Shown piece by piece: positions 37,680-49,764 of a stretch of DNA of 64,000 nucleotides (its first letter is position 1; the number at the start of each line of letters is the position of its first letter). The position numbers were made by a program, and so were the translations under genes. The stretch spans positions 1 to 64,000 of the forward strand of contig JAJEKV010000539.1 of NCBI GenBank assembly GCA_021234155.1, written 5' to 3'. The notes below the pieces were generated by a model. That model made no database searches and was not told the origin of the DNA. It was given only the letters and a program-made list of their open reading frames with translations. Source of the stretch: Isoetes taiwanensis (Eukaryota; Streptophyta; Lycopodiopsida; Isoetales; Isoetaceae).

Positions 37680-38402
37680 GTCAAAAAATTGGTGCAAGCC
37701 GCCTCACCCACGGAGTGTGTGCAACCCTCAAAGTCCGTGCACGCTGGGCAATATATGATTGCATGCTCTTCATCCTCTACCTCATCTGACCCACACATAC
37801 TACATGTCCTATATTCTCAGGAATATTATACCATCTCCCTACCTCAATCCCTAAGTGATGTGCACTTAGTCGCATCCCGCATATGGCGATCTTTTTTTTC
37901 AGGAGAGATGTTCTCATTTAGGTATCTCATTTCTTGCAATGTGGGATTCATCTTCTCCTAGTAGTGAAGCATTTTTTACTCCAGGACTATGCCGGACTCT
38001 TTCCCTGAACCGTTTCCCTCACCCATTCATGTATTCTATTTTTATTGGTTGCAAGATCTTCTATCCCCGAGACCCCATTTGTGCATCCAATTACGCCCTC
38101 TTCTCGCATACCACCCTTTTCTCAAATGTTTCCTTCATAGCCAATCTTGGATAATCTGTCTTCTTCTAGGCCACCTAATTTACGGGTATCCTGTGTACCG
38201 TGGTGAGAGCTTCACACTCTAAGGGCATCATCCCACATTCAGCTAGCATCATCTCATAAGGGGTTTGCATTTTGACCATGAGCTCAGACGTAGGAATTTT
38301 TTTTTGTATCTTCTCAATCTTTTGCCATAACTCGGAGATAATCCCGCCCCACACCTCGCATCCATAAAGCAACACCGCCTGTACAAGAACTTTAAAGAGC
38401 AT
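37680..38402 (-). pseudogene. LINE-3 ORF2 C-terminal region
   Basis: Frame 38175-38402 reads VLVQAVLLYGCEVWGG, the conserved LYGCEVWG block that follows the RT thumb (LINE-1 has SVLLYGCEVWGPGLPQ). Further downstream, near 37720-37800, the minus strand encodes the C-X2-C-X9-H-X4-C zinc motif. Stops and shifts between them make the region a relic. Confidence 0.75.
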
Positions 38403-38709
38403 CTTCTTTTAGTTCAAACCTCCGGATCTCGGCCTTCACACATTTCTTTCTCGCATGGCAAATAGGGCCTTTAACCCTCCATTTACCCGTTGTTCTACTG
38501 TTTGATTCCATCTCGAAATGCTTATCCGGGATCACCCCAAATATTTTATACGTTTGTGTTATTTCAACCGTATCCCGCGATATGTAAATGCAAATTTATG
38601 ATCCAACGTAGTACCAAAGAGCACAATTTTGGTCTTATTTAGGTTTACCGCATCCCTGTTGCCTCAGCAGAAAGATGCCGTAATATCTAAATGTTTTACG
38701 ATCCCATCC

Positions 38710-39877
38710 CTAGCTGCCAAGCGCAAGCGTAACAATATCATCAAGATATAGGAGTATACATATAGTATATCCCCGCCAGCGTGTGCCATCTCCCGAAAGT
38801 GTACCTATCCACCTTTCTAGATCATCAATAAAAATGCCAAACATCAGAGGTGATAGGGGGCAGCCTTGCTTAACTCCCATGTTACTTTCAACCCGCTCAC
38901 CGTGATTCATCTTTATATGGTAAGGACAAATGCACCAAGACTTTCTCATATAACAGTTTTTTTACCGCATCTCCGAGATGACTAGGCACCTTGATTTTCT
39001 CCATACTTTCCCATAAGCGGTCCCTACTCACCGGATCGAACGCCTTTAGTAAAATCAACAAAGCTCGCAAATAATGGTCTTCGTGTCCCTTTCATCAATC
39101 CATCATAGCTCTAAATGTTACTAGATGATCTATTGTGGATTTTTTTGGTCTAAAGCCCGCTTGCCCTTTAGCACGCATATCATCGTGCCTCGCCCAACCA
39201 CTTATCTTATGTTCCACAATAGTTGCAAAAGCTTTTGTAAGAGATTGCTTTACCATAATCATGCGGTAGTTGTTTTGCGTCACATGCATCTCCCCTTTAT
39301 ATATGGGGACTACTGCTAATCCGCCATGCCCTCGAAACCCTTCTTGTGTTGTAGCATTAAACATTTCAGTTATTTTCTCCTTCACTCCATCTCCCCGCCC
39401 ATTTAAGCATCTCGCCACCAATCCCATGGTATCTGCCGCTTTTCCATTTGCTATTTTTTCTAGCCCTTGTTGCACATCTCCATATGTGAACATAAGATCT
39501 GTTGTAATACCATTCAGACCTTGTGATATGCCATCCATGTGGTACAACTTCTTCACTTGCGAGATGAGATCCTCAACCTTCAAATGGTGTTGGACTGATC
39601 TGCCTTGTTTCATGCGATTCCAGAATTTTTGCGGGTCAGTTAGTAGGTTAGCCACCATCTCATCCTGTTTGAGACGCAGATACGCCCTTTTTTTGCATTT
39701 GGCGAGAGTTTTAAACTCTTTAATCAGCCCTACTCTTGCCTGCCCATGGGCACTTTTGTATTGCCTTCTTTTTTGTTTACACTCCTCATCGAACCAGCCA
39801 TTGCATGGCAGCCCCTTTTTTCTGCGCCCCGACCTAAAACATTTGTTTGCTGCTTCCAGCACCAATGAAGTTAGCAT
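38710..39877 (-). pseudogene. LINE-3 ORF2 reverse transcriptase
   Basis: Frame 39095-39877 (260 aa) contains the pre-RT segment (KFWNRMKQG), VVPIYKG, NNYRMIMV and RAKGQAGFRPKKSTIDHLVT (RT motifs 1-3). Frame 38710-38949 contains GVKQGCPLSPLMFGIFIDDL and the active-site block LLYLDDIVTLA. YLDD replaces the usual YADD. A break of about 145 bp lies between the two frames. Confidence 0.9.
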
Positions 39878-39886
39878 CTCACTTTT

Positions 39887-40819
39887 TCAAAGAAAGACTT
39901 TATGCCATGTTGCACTTGCCACCTTTGATTCACAATATACCCTGTATTCTTTTGATTTCCGCTTGTTTACATGCATGCCGCCTTTCTGTTGTTCTGTTAC
40001 TCCTTTAGTTCCAGCAATTCTCACATGTGAGATTATGGGCACATGGTCAGATTCACTCCTTGATTCTGGGATGTTCATATATGTTACATGCTCTATAAAC
40101 TGCTCTGTCGCCATAAAGTAGTCTACAATACTCTTTCCTCTACAAGTGCAACGGCCTGTATCAGGGAATTTTTTGATGCCATTATAGATAACCAAATCAA
40201 GACTGCAGCACATATTTAGCACATGAGTTCCCATGGGAGTGGGCCACCTATCCCTATCTGTTGATTCTCTCTTCCATCCTGCAGCGTCCAACTCATGGTC
40301 ATCAAGTTGATCCATCCAAATTGGGTCACCTGTGTTGTTGGTTATTGATGCCTGCTTCCCTGCTGTTCTGCCATTAAAATCTCCTAGTATCACAATGTCC
40401 CCCAATGCCATAAGATCAAGACTATCCTGCTCTAATTGCTGAAACGGATCGTCCATGTCCAGATTATATTTTTGGTAGGTACTTCTCTTTAGCGGTGGGA
40501 AATAGCACCCCGCAAAGAAAACTTTTTGCTGCTTCCCAGGCAACTCCACCCATATGTATTGATTAGTATCCCCTTTCTTTATTAGTCTTGCTAAATGCGC
40601 CATTTCCTTCCTGATGTAACATGCAATCCCGCCATATCCTCTCCTACGCCATCCTTTTCTATTCCATACTGAATGCAGAACATTAAAACCTTGAATTTCC
40701 GGTAAACCACTCTCCTCATGCTCCCAAGTTTCTGTAAAGAAAACCATGTCTACTGTTGCCAGAACATCCGCCATAGTGTCAACCTTTTTACTGGTCAAGT
40801 GATTGATGTTCCACGCCAT
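39887..40819 (-). CDS. LINE-3 ORF2 N-terminal endonuclease (APE type)
   Basis: A 310-codon open frame starting MAWNINHLTSKKVDTMADVL, the standard start of plant LINE endonucleases. It contains VFFTETWEHE (catalytic Glu), DIVILGDFNGRTAG (Asp/Asn), YFMATEQFIEHV and SESDHVPIISHV (SDH). These are the metal-binding and catalytic residues of the exonuclease-endonuclease-phosphatase fold that nicks target DNA. The ATG lies about 20 bp after the ORF1 stop. The frame is intact up to about 39887, where RT continues after a shift. Confidence 0.92.
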   Translation of the reverse strand: MAWNINHLTSKKVDTMADVLATVDMVFFTETWEHEESGLPEIQGFNVLHSVWNRKGWRRRGYGGIACYIRKEMAHLARLIKKGDTNQYIWVELPGKQQKVFFAGCYFPPLKRSTYQKYNLDMDDPFQQLEQDSLDLMALGDIVILGDFNGRTAGKQASITNNTGDPIWMDQLDDHELDAAGWKRESTDRDRWPTPMGTHVLNMCCSLDLVIYNGIKKFPDTGRCTCRGKSIVDYFMATEQFIEHVTYMNIPESRSESDHVPIISHVRIAGTKGVTEQQKGGMHVNKRKSKEYRVYCESKVASATWHKVFL

Positions 40820-40840
40820 TACCCTGATGGTCTCTAATTC

Positions 40841-41404
40841 CTATGGAGAATCCGCTTCAATAACGACCCTGTCCCCTCTCCATGTTGCTTTTTTCCCTTC
40901 CTTCCTCGCCTCTTTCATTTTTAAGATTTCCCCTTTTTTTTGTTCATACTGCATTTGTGTTAAATCATCGTTAATCCAGATGTTCTCCCCACTCAAGGTT
41001 TTGCGTTGCTTCAATACACTTAGCTTGTCTCCTTCGCTTGCAAATCTTACCAGCACATTCCTGTTGTATCCATTTTTCTTTCCTACCCTGTATGTTTCCA
41101 GGATGCCCACGGGCTGCACATTCATTTTCTGAGTAAACAAATCCTCCACAACATCCCTGATATTTTCATTATCTGTCTTTGGTAGGCCTGCAATACGGAC
41201 ATTCAAGGATTTCTTCTGCCTTTCTTGTTTTTCTACCAAATCGTTTACACGGTCATGGAGTTTATTGACTACCTGAACAAATGTCTCTTTCCCAGCATCG
41301 TCTACTCCTTCATATTGTTGATGTATCCCAGTCTCTTTCAAACTTGCTAACTGATTTTTTATGGATGCATTTTCAGTTTTGATTGCAGAAAAAGCTTCAG
41401 TCAT
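40841..41404 (-). CDS. LINE-3 ORF1 protein (coiled coil plus RNA-binding region)
   Basis: A 187-codon frame. The first half is a coiled-coil-like segment (NASIKNQLASLKE, NKLHDRVNDLVEKQERQKKS). It is followed by LNVRIAGLPKTDNENIRDVV, then ETYRVGKKNGYNRNVLVRFA and GENIWINDDLTQMQYEQKK. This is the ORF1p layout of L1-type elements, with an RRM-like region and the R(V/L)G..RPVLVRF signature. ORF1p binds element RNA as a trimer. Upstream coding (41417-41659) may extend the N-terminus after a stop. Confidence 0.8.
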   Translation of the reverse strand: MTEAFSAIKTENASIKNQLASLKETGIHQQYEGVDDAGKETFVQVVNKLHDRVNDLVEKQERQKKSLNVRIAGLPKTDNENIRDVVEDLFTQKMNVQPVGILETYRVGKKNGYNRNVLVRFASEGDKLSVLKQRKTLSGENIWINDDLTQMQYEQKKGEILKMKEARKEGKKATWRGDRVVIEADSP

Positions 41405-41416
41405 ACCTTGTAGAAG

Positions 41417-41659
41417 TCAAAAGATCTCCGCTTCTCTTTGTCTTTGCCTCTCTTGTCTTGACCGCTCCATCATTTCGAATATCTTCATCATCATTGTTCT
41501 TGATGCCGACAGCTCGCTCAACATTTGGCACATCATAAATTGCAGACCGGATTGCCCCTGCACTCCCAGATTCCCGCCTCCCATCATGCCAAACAGAGCT
41601 GGAGAGGATACAGATGTGGTTCTACCCTGCCCATTTGCATTTACTGACTGTTCGGCCAA
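41417..41659 (-). pseudogene. LINE-3 ORF1 N-terminal extension
   Basis: An 80-codon minus-strand frame with MMCQMLSELSASRTMMMKIF and MMERSRQERQRQRE, Met- and Arg-rich and helical. It ends 12 bp upstream of the ORF1 ATG at 41404. It is probably the start of ORF1 separated by a stop, or a leader frame. Confidence 0.45.
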
Positions 41660-42008
41660 CCACAGTTCCCCGATTCACGGCCTCCTTGGTGCCACTGTTC
41701 CAGCAACCACAGGATCCGATTCACGGCTGTTCCGGCCAACCCCTTGGTGTCATGTGCAAACCCGACCCAAAGATCCCCTAACCATCGCAACTGCTCTACA
41801 TGGGTTTCCATTTCACTATCCGGTTGTCGGTGGTTCAAGGTGCGACTCCCGATTCCGACCCGCCGGATATTTCAAACTTCTTTTATTCCTTTTTATTGGG
41901 GCCCACTTAACCACCCGGTCGCTGTTGGAGGCAGACCATCGACCACAGCCAAGACCTCAAGCCCTCGATTTTCTTCCCTCTAGTTTACCCTGCGCCCATA
42001 CCCTACCA

Positions 42009-42578
<570 letters not shown>

Positions 42579-43387
42579 TGTTGGGACCTCGATTGTAGCC
42601 AGCTAATCTAGTGTGCTAGAGAGGCTAATCTAGGAGCATCTACTACAAAGCTTGAGGTCTCTACCCCCTTCCCAATACAAGGAGTTCACTGAGAGATACA
42701 TCATCCATATACATTATCAGGAAGAACTAAAGAACTAGATCTAATCTATATCATAGAGTTAGGTTCTTTTAGTTAGAGTCCTGTATCTAGAGATCTAGGT
42801 AGTTGCTGCTATGGGCAATTTAATAGGCTAAACCTACTTGATTCAATGACTAGAAGACGGGTTTAGGCTATTAAATTGACCTAAATACCCTGATCCTTTG
42901 GTTTGCTCCTCCTTCTGCGAACTCGACCATCCCGCTAAACCGCCGAATCAAGGGAAACTAATGGTGCAATTCGCCGCCGCCCAGTCCGGGAGGCGCTTTT
43001 GACCCCTAGGGCAGCCAAAACAGAGCTCTAGAACCCTATGGACGAAAATGGCAAGTTAGGGTTTCTCCTACCTAAATAGACAAGGGGTTGGGGTTAGGGT
43101 TTCCAATTATCCCTCTAGGCATGTGGGATAATTGGGAATGGCCCACTTGCCTTTAAGGCCTAGGTGGCATAAATGCATCTACATGGAAAGGTGTGCACCT
43201 TAATAAATGTGCACATTGGAAAATGTGCACATTAATAAATGCACATACCTTATACGTTGCCCCCTAGGGGCTACCCACATGGCTACACGCCTACTGTCAG
43301 ACATCACGCTGGGCCAGTGGCGGTACACGTGAGGCGGCAAGATAAAGATATGTTCTCGGGACCAGATATCGTGGCCGGAACGTCACA
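42579..43387 (-). mobile_element. Chromovirus 3' LTR
   Basis: An 809-bp segment bounded by TG and CA. On the plus strand it begins TGTTGGGACCTCG and ends CCGGAACGTCACA. On the minus strand it therefore starts TGTGACGTTCCGG and ends CCAACA, both typical of plant Ty3 elements. A polypurine tract (AAGGTGGGGAGAA, minus strand) touches its upstream edge at 43388-43400. Integrase and chromodomain lie upstream on the same strand. The 5' LTR is not in the window, so the pair cannot be compared. Confidence 0.8.
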
Positions 43388-43400
43388 TTCTCCCCACCTT
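43388..43400 (-). promoter_or_regulatory. Chromovirus polypurine tract
   Basis: AAGGTGGGGAGAA on the minus strand immediately precedes the TGTGACG start of the LTR. This is the plus-strand primer position of LTR retrotransposons. Confidence 0.75.
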
Positions 43401-44279
43401 GAAATGATGCTGTCCGCAGCATCGTGGGTCTCCCCACCTCAGAATCTTCCTAACCTGCAACCAACCTGATGCATACAATATACTACTATAATACGTACAC
43501 ATTTATTAAGATTACCCTAAGGTAATATTTTTAGAACATTATTACGTCATTAGCTTATGAAATAACTTATCAATTCATAACATCGTTAAAACAAGTTATT
43601 CAATCATTCACTTATCACGACAATCTAGTTTATTCAAATTTTAAATTATCGCTCGAGGTATTCTTTTTCGCTCTTGCAACACATTCCAACAAAATTTGTG
43701 TTGTAAGTCTTCGTGAATTTTCGACCTCCCTTGCCCTCGTGAGCTTCTATTGGCTGCAGGTCGACACCACGCTAGTATCATTTAATTATTAATAAAATTT
43801 TGGTTATATGGTGACCACCCCACCTATCTACATGAATGCATGGCTAATCTCCCGGCGTAGGAAGAGGATGCTTCTTCCATCGCGGGTCGAGGAGACAGCC
43901 TATAATGCCTATATGCCACTCATGCCTACACCTTTAGTTGCCCAAATATGGAGGATAGGTCCTTCCCTGATATATGGGGCGGAAGGCCAGATTCCTCCTA
44001 TCAATGCATATATGGGGGCTAGAGGTGCTTTTCCTATAATGCATTCCCTGAATGACCTCCCTTTCTTCGAGGGTCGCCTACTACTCGCGGGGACGTAATA
44101 GACTTTCTAATCTACCTTCCACTCATCCGTTTGAAACGCGGCCATGCCTACATTGACATTACACCATGCCCTAGAGATCATCGTGAGTGGTCTCATCATC
44201 GGCATCAACGCATGCAACCCATACCTAGCATAGGTTGCATGCGCAGATTAATCTTAACTACACAAGGATTAATCTACAC
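43401..44279. other. Chromovirus 3' region between chromodomain and LTR
   Basis: No domain recognised on either strand. Plus-strand frames (43808-44098, 44131-44361) lie antisense to the element and show nothing familiar. It is likely non-coding 3' sequence. Confidence 0.4.
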
Positions 44280-45620
44280 AAATCGACATGCCTCGAGCCG
44301 ATTTCTTGAGGAGATGACCTTTGCCGCCCCATTGCTCCATAAATCGTGGGTACCGCTTTAATAGATCCTTCTTAAGTACCCACGTCCGCGGTTTTCCACC
44401 GGTAGTGTTTCCACTTAACCAAGTATTGAGGAACTCCGACCTCCTTGTTTTCTTTTGAAAGCTTTATCAAGAATCAATTCGGAACTATTTTCAGCTCCTC
44501 CGCCATTTTCAACAACGTTGGAGTGTCCAAGACTTCGCCCCGGATTTGGAGTATGCTTCTTCAACAAACTCACGCGGAAGACCTTATGAATCTTTAGGTG
44601 TGCCGCAAATCTAGCTTGTAGGATTGATTACCTACTCTCTAGACTATTCCGAAGGTCCAGCCCACCTTGGAGCAAGCTTCTTGCAATTCCCGATCCCCCG
44701 AAGCTTACCGCTTCACCTTGATCTTCAGCCAAACATCGCCGCCAACTTGGAACTCCCTAATCGCTCGATGCTTGTCACGATGCTCTTTTGTCGACTCCTT
44801 GCTGCTAGGAGATATCCTCAACTTCTTCCACCAATCTGTGATATCGGCCAACATCTGCATGGAACTTCTACTTTTGACACGGATTGTGCCAAATGTCCGA
44901 TTTAGGCATTGATAGCCGTGAATTGATTATAAACGGCGCACATTTGGGGACGATTCCCGCTTGGTGCTATTATATGCAAACCCACCAAGTGAATAAATTC
45001 TTCCCACATACCTTGCTTATTCCGCATATAGTTTCGAAAGCATGTGTCCTCCAAAATTCTGTTGGTCCGCCTCCATTTGGGCATCCGCCCTGAGGGATGA
45101 TAAGCTGTACTCAAGGATAGCTTCGTCAATTGTCGCTAAGAGATCTTGCCAAAAGCGCCATGAACTTCGATCTCTATCTAAAATGATCTCCCTTGGCATG
45201 CCATGGAGCCTAAAGATTTCTTTTGTGAAGAGCTTATTTGTGATCCATAGCCGTATCCGGTGGACTCTAAGGCACAAAATGTGCCATCTTGGACAACTTG
45301 TCCACCACTACCATCAAAGCGCCCTTCCTCTTACCGCCCTTGGGAGCCCCGGTTATAAAATCCATGCCGATGACCTCCCACTTAGCGCTTGGCAAACCGC
45401 TAATGGCTCCAAGGCTCCCGGGATTCGGCTGCTCCGCTTTGGTCTCGATGACACAACCGGCATTCCTTTAATGTATCTAGCTATCCGCTTCTTCATTCCC
45501 CCGCCGTAAATAATTGCTTCAATCTTGAAATAGGTCTTCATAAAAACCCGCATGCCCTAGCTATTGGCCGCTGCGGGCGTGTCAGCGAAGAATTAGCTTC
45601 CTTACCGATGATTCTGTGCG
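44280..45620 (-). pseudogene. Chromovirus integrase and chromodomain
   Basis: Frame 45353-45553 holds the end of the zinc-binding region and GALEPLAVCQAL (normally GLLQPLPIP). Frame 45017-45277 reads NKLFTKEIFRLHGMPREIIL, DRDRSSWRFWQDLLATI, the second catalytic Asp region. Frame 44902-45129 adds LSTAYHPSGRMPKWRRTNRI (normally STAYHPQTDGQTERVNR). Farther on, near 44280-44440, the minus strand encodes VPQYLVKWKHY and KKDLLKRYPRFMEQWG, the hydrophobic cage region and end of a chromodomain. Chromodomains steer integration to marked chromatin. Many shifts make it non-functional. Confidence 0.85.
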
Positions 45621-45716
45621 CACAACTTATGCTTTATGATACAACAAGGTTGCCTTCCTTCTTATAATGCTTGAAGGCTTCCCATTCAAGTATCGTTTCT
45701 AGCCTCCCTAGAAAGG

Positions 45717-48163
45717 TGTTGCCCCTTTTTGGGCAACATGGACCATCATGATACCTAGAGTTTCAAGATTGGAAGATACTTGTCAAAGTTTGGAAGACTT
45801 GTGGTTTCTTTTGAGGTTTCATCTTAAGTTACTTTCTCATCACTCATATGGTAAGAGTTAGTGCTATTTTGATCCTGCTAGAGTTTGGAAGAAATTGGTT
45901 CAAGTTTGGAAGACCCTTGGGATCTTGGTTGTATAGCCTAATTCTTTCCTTTGAGGAAGTTTTCTAGTTACATTCTTATTTCTTGAAGACCGTGCAAAAG
46001 AATATTGCAAGCTATACAAGGAGTCATTACCATGTTGCTCATATTCACTCATATGAAACTAAATGGAGTTGCACCCATGATTTGGAAGTCACACATATGA
46101 AGATGCACTTAGAAGTGGAATTGCTCTTATTTTGGCCTTGAAGATTGGAAGACCTTTTTAGAAGTTTGGAAGACCCTAGGGCCTTGAGCAAAGTTATGTT
46201 CATCATAAGGTATGATTTGAGCTTTTGAGATATGATCATGTGCCTGTGGGTTCCAGCCTTTCATCCATTTCATCCATCCTACATCCACCTTCCTTTCATT
46301 TTTTTATATACCTCATTTTCACCCTGGCCATGCCTTCTTTCATTACCTCACTACCTATATTTTATTGGCCTCACCTCCACTTGTGAATTGCTCTCAAGAG
46401 ATCATGAAAAAACCTCAAGAGCAAAGAAGCTTGAATTTTACCTTCATTCTATCACCCTAAATCCTACCATAGCCTTTTTTTTTTTTTTCCTATTTTTCCA
46501 CCCTTTTCCTATGATTTTTTTCACCATTTCCAAGGTTGAAAATTCATTGACCATGGTCAAAATGGCCAAAATTTCAAGTATCTCAATTTGACCTGAAAAC
46601 ACTCTAGATTTGAAGCTTGGCAAAAATAGCTAGGTTGGCCTTTTCAAAATTCAAAAAAGACATGGGAAACCCCTCAAATATCATTTCTTGGGATGCGTGC
46701 CAAAAATAAAAACCTATTCTAGCCTATCTACCCTATCTAATTTTGCATAGTTCCGTGTCACCCCCCATTTTTCCATTGGCGGGCCATGGGGGCTGTGACA
46801 CGGCCGGTGTCCCCTCTCATTGGCACTTTAAATTTAATAACTGCCTGCATTATTCCTTATATACCTTAGCCATGGGACTCGCTTTGTGCCCTGTGGGATA
46901 TATCGCCCTTGAGAATTTTTGATAAACCCTAAGAAATAGAGGAACTCGCTAAATCCGCCAATTGCGCCTAAACCCGATTGAATCCCGCCAATTTCCGCCC
47001 AAATTAGTTCCTAAACCTTTTCAAAAACCCCTGGAACCCTTTGTGGCACTTGATTGATAGAAACTTGCTCAGATAGGGTCGGAAATCATTGAACCGAGCT
47101 GGTTTTTGGGAAGGGACGCTTTTTAACTGGGAATACAGATCATTTTTTTACCCCCTGGAGATATACACCGCGGATCCGGGCGATTTCTATATTCCTCGAT
47201 ATTCTCTTGATCCGTTTCTACCTCAAATTCCCGCTAATCCTCGCCGAGATTGAAGATTGATGTATTATTTTGATTGAAGACCTACTTGTTGTGACTTATT
47301 TGACATCAAACTCCTACCGCTACTCAAATTATCTTATTATTTTCTTTCTCGATAATTTTTGGGTTTTGAAGTTGACAATGCCTTGGGATCCGTTCTCAAG
47401 CATTATCCCGGTATTACTTGTCGAGAATTTCTAAACTCTCGTGATATCTTATGATTTGAATGCATATTCATTGCCCGGACAAATAGTGTTTCCATCTTCT
47501 TTTGTTTCAAGTTGTTCTCACTGCCTAAACTAATAGAAACCAGATATTTAAAGTAGAATCCAAATTAATAGTCGTGTCCCATTCTTTAAAAGGTTTGAGT
47601 ATTGCTTATATGTAAAGAAAACAAAGAAAAATAGTTTTTTCCATAATCGTCATAAATCGTGATGGTAAATCGAGACTTTGGCCCATCTCAAGAAATATCA
47701 TAGTGTTTGCTTGTCAAGAAAAAACCTTATGCACATGATCTAGAGTTTATTTTGAAGTCGTTTTATACAAATTCCAACTCAAGATTTATCACCAAACTAT
47801 ATTTGCAAATTTTGGCTCTGTTTTGGCATTGACCAATTTTTGATGAACTTTGACATTGATTTTCTTGGTCTTCCCTATCCAAATCGAGATGACTTTCACC
47901 AGTAGTTCCCTCTACTTGTCTATAACTCATACCAAAAACCAAAACTCAAAAATCTTAAAGGGTGTGACTGCAAGATTGATTTTTGCTCTGACAGTTTTTT
48001 CTGCTTCAGGGACTGTAGTGATTTTGACAAAACCAGCATTTGAAATTGAGTTCTTTTGCTTTATATGATTAAGGATTGATCACCCTAAGTGATCTGGAGG
48101 TCCTGACCAGTTTGTTTACACTTCCTTTGAGGTTAGGCTAAAATTCCAGGTTTTAGGCTAACA
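45717..48163 (+). mobile_element. Tat-like element, left LTR
   Basis: A 2447-bp copy starting TGTTGCCCC..GGGGCAACA-like hairpin sequence and ending TTTTAGGCTAACA, preceded and followed by AAAGG. The word TTGGAAGA occurs about seven times in the first 480 bp (for example 45769, 45799, 45886, 45913), as in a promoter-enhancer region. A TATA box CCTTATATACC lies near 46855-46865. Open frames inside, such as 46232-46591, are not conserved in the other LTR. Flanking AAAGG on both sides gives it the form of a solo LTR. Confidence 0.85.
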
Positions 48164-49764
48164 AAAGGCTTTCCCATACCTCCTTGAATTCCGCATCCGT
48201 TGGCAGGGATTCTTCAATCTTCTTCCCAAAGTCGCTGGAGAGCATTGAAACTGCATTGCAATGCACTCTAGTTGTCAGGGGATGCCTTGAAAGTGCATCC
48301 GCTACCACGTTGAGCTTCCCCAGCTTGTAGACTATATCAAAGTCATACTCTTCGAGGAACTCCATCCACCTTCTCCGCCTCGTGTTAAGGTGTGGTGGTT
48401 GCGTGAATACATACCGGAGGCTCTCGGTGATGCAGGTCCAATTGGAACTTCCTCCCCAAGAGGTAGTGCCTCCAAATTTTAATGCCCCGACAACCGCAAG
48501 CAATTCCTCGATCATGGGTCCGGGCAGCGATTTCGCCACTCATCTTCCCGAATCATACGCTACCACACCGGCCTTCTTTTGCATGAGCACCGCGACTGCG
48601 TGGCTATCTTACTTCGCGTGCCTGCAGCAACCAACTTGTCTTTCTCTCGATCCGCATGGTTAAGACGGGGGGTCGCCAAAGCTTCCTTCAACAATTCAAA
48701 CCCCGCTGGGCTTTCTTGTGCCAATGGTCCGCCCAATCTTTCACCTTTTCCCCCCTCGTCAAGTCTATTAGCGGGCCGCTTATCTTAGCAAAGTTCTTCA
48801 CGAACTTTTCAGTAGTACCGCTAGGCCAAGGAAACTTCGACCTCATGCACATTCCTCGGGTGCCGCCATCAATGACGGTTTCAATCTTGGTGTGATCCGC
48901 CGAAATTCCTTCCTACCGAGATCACATGACCCGGGTATTCCACCCTCCCGGCTATGCGGTGGCACTTTGACAACCACGCATAACCGTGCCTCCTTAGTTT
49001 CTCGAAAGCACTCTCCTTAGATGTTGTGCGTGTTCCTCCAGGGGATCTATCAGACACCAAAATGTAATCAAAGAACACTATCACAAAGGTGTCCAAGAAC
49101 TCCTCAAGATGTCATTCATGAGCCTCATGAATGTTGCTAGGGCATTCGATAAGCCAAAAGGCATTACCGTGAATTCATAGTGCCCATACCGGTCCCCGAA
49201 GCCGCCTTGTGAATGTCTTCCTCCTTTATTCTGATCTGGTGATAGCCTGACCTTAGGTCGATTTTGGAGAAGACCTTTGCCCTTGGAGCTGATCCATCAA
49301 GTCATCCGATTCTCGAGCGCATATTTATTCTTGATGGTGTGCTTATTCAATCGCTTGTAGTCTATGCACATCCTCAAGCTACCATCCTTCTTCTTTACAA
49401 AAAAAATGGGTGCTCCAAAGCGTAGACGCTAGGTCTCTAATGAACCCTAGGTCGAAAGCAATTCCACCGCAATTGCTTCTTTAGTCCGTCGCCTCTTTAA
49501 GGCCGTCATTCTCAGATGGGGATTTTTGTTTTTTGGCCCCTGATTCGAAAGTGCTATCTCACACTCGACTCCTCTATACCGAGAGGAAGCCGCTTGATCT
49601 CATCCGGGAAGGGAGAAGACCTTTGCCCCTTGAGCTGATCCATCAAGTCATCCGATCTGAGCGTATATTTATTCTTGATGGTGTGCTTATTCAACTGCTT
49701 GTAGTCTATGCACATCCTCAAGCTACCATCCTTCTTCTTTACAAAAAAAATGGGTGCTCCAAAC
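48164..49764 (-). pseudogene. Chromovirus RNase H and RT, duplicated copy
   Basis: Minus-strand frame 48153-48539 has RYVFTQPPHLNTRRRRWMEF and EEYDFDIVYKLGKLNVVADA, LSRHP, the C-terminal RNase H of plant gypsy pol. Frame 48881-49096 has [15 protein letters not shown] (RT active site, second Asp lost) and RVEYPGHVISV. Upstream the minus strand has [16 protein letters not shown] near 49240-49270 and the [16 protein letters not shown] block twice, near 49385 and 49745. The whole segment matches 59273-60843 on the other side of the Tat element. It stops abruptly at 49764 in the middle of RT. Confidence 0.85.

Noticed and set aside
43239-44905. Plus-strand frames near the chromovirus 3' end
   Set aside because: Antisense to chromodomain/integrase or in its 3' region, and without recognisable domains.
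45717-49764. A 4.0-kb LTR that captured a piece of chromovirus pol
   Set aside because: TTTTAGGCTAACA followed by AAAGG at 48164 and 59273 sets the LTR end at 2.4 kb and matches the left target duplication; the pol piece lies outside the LTR.
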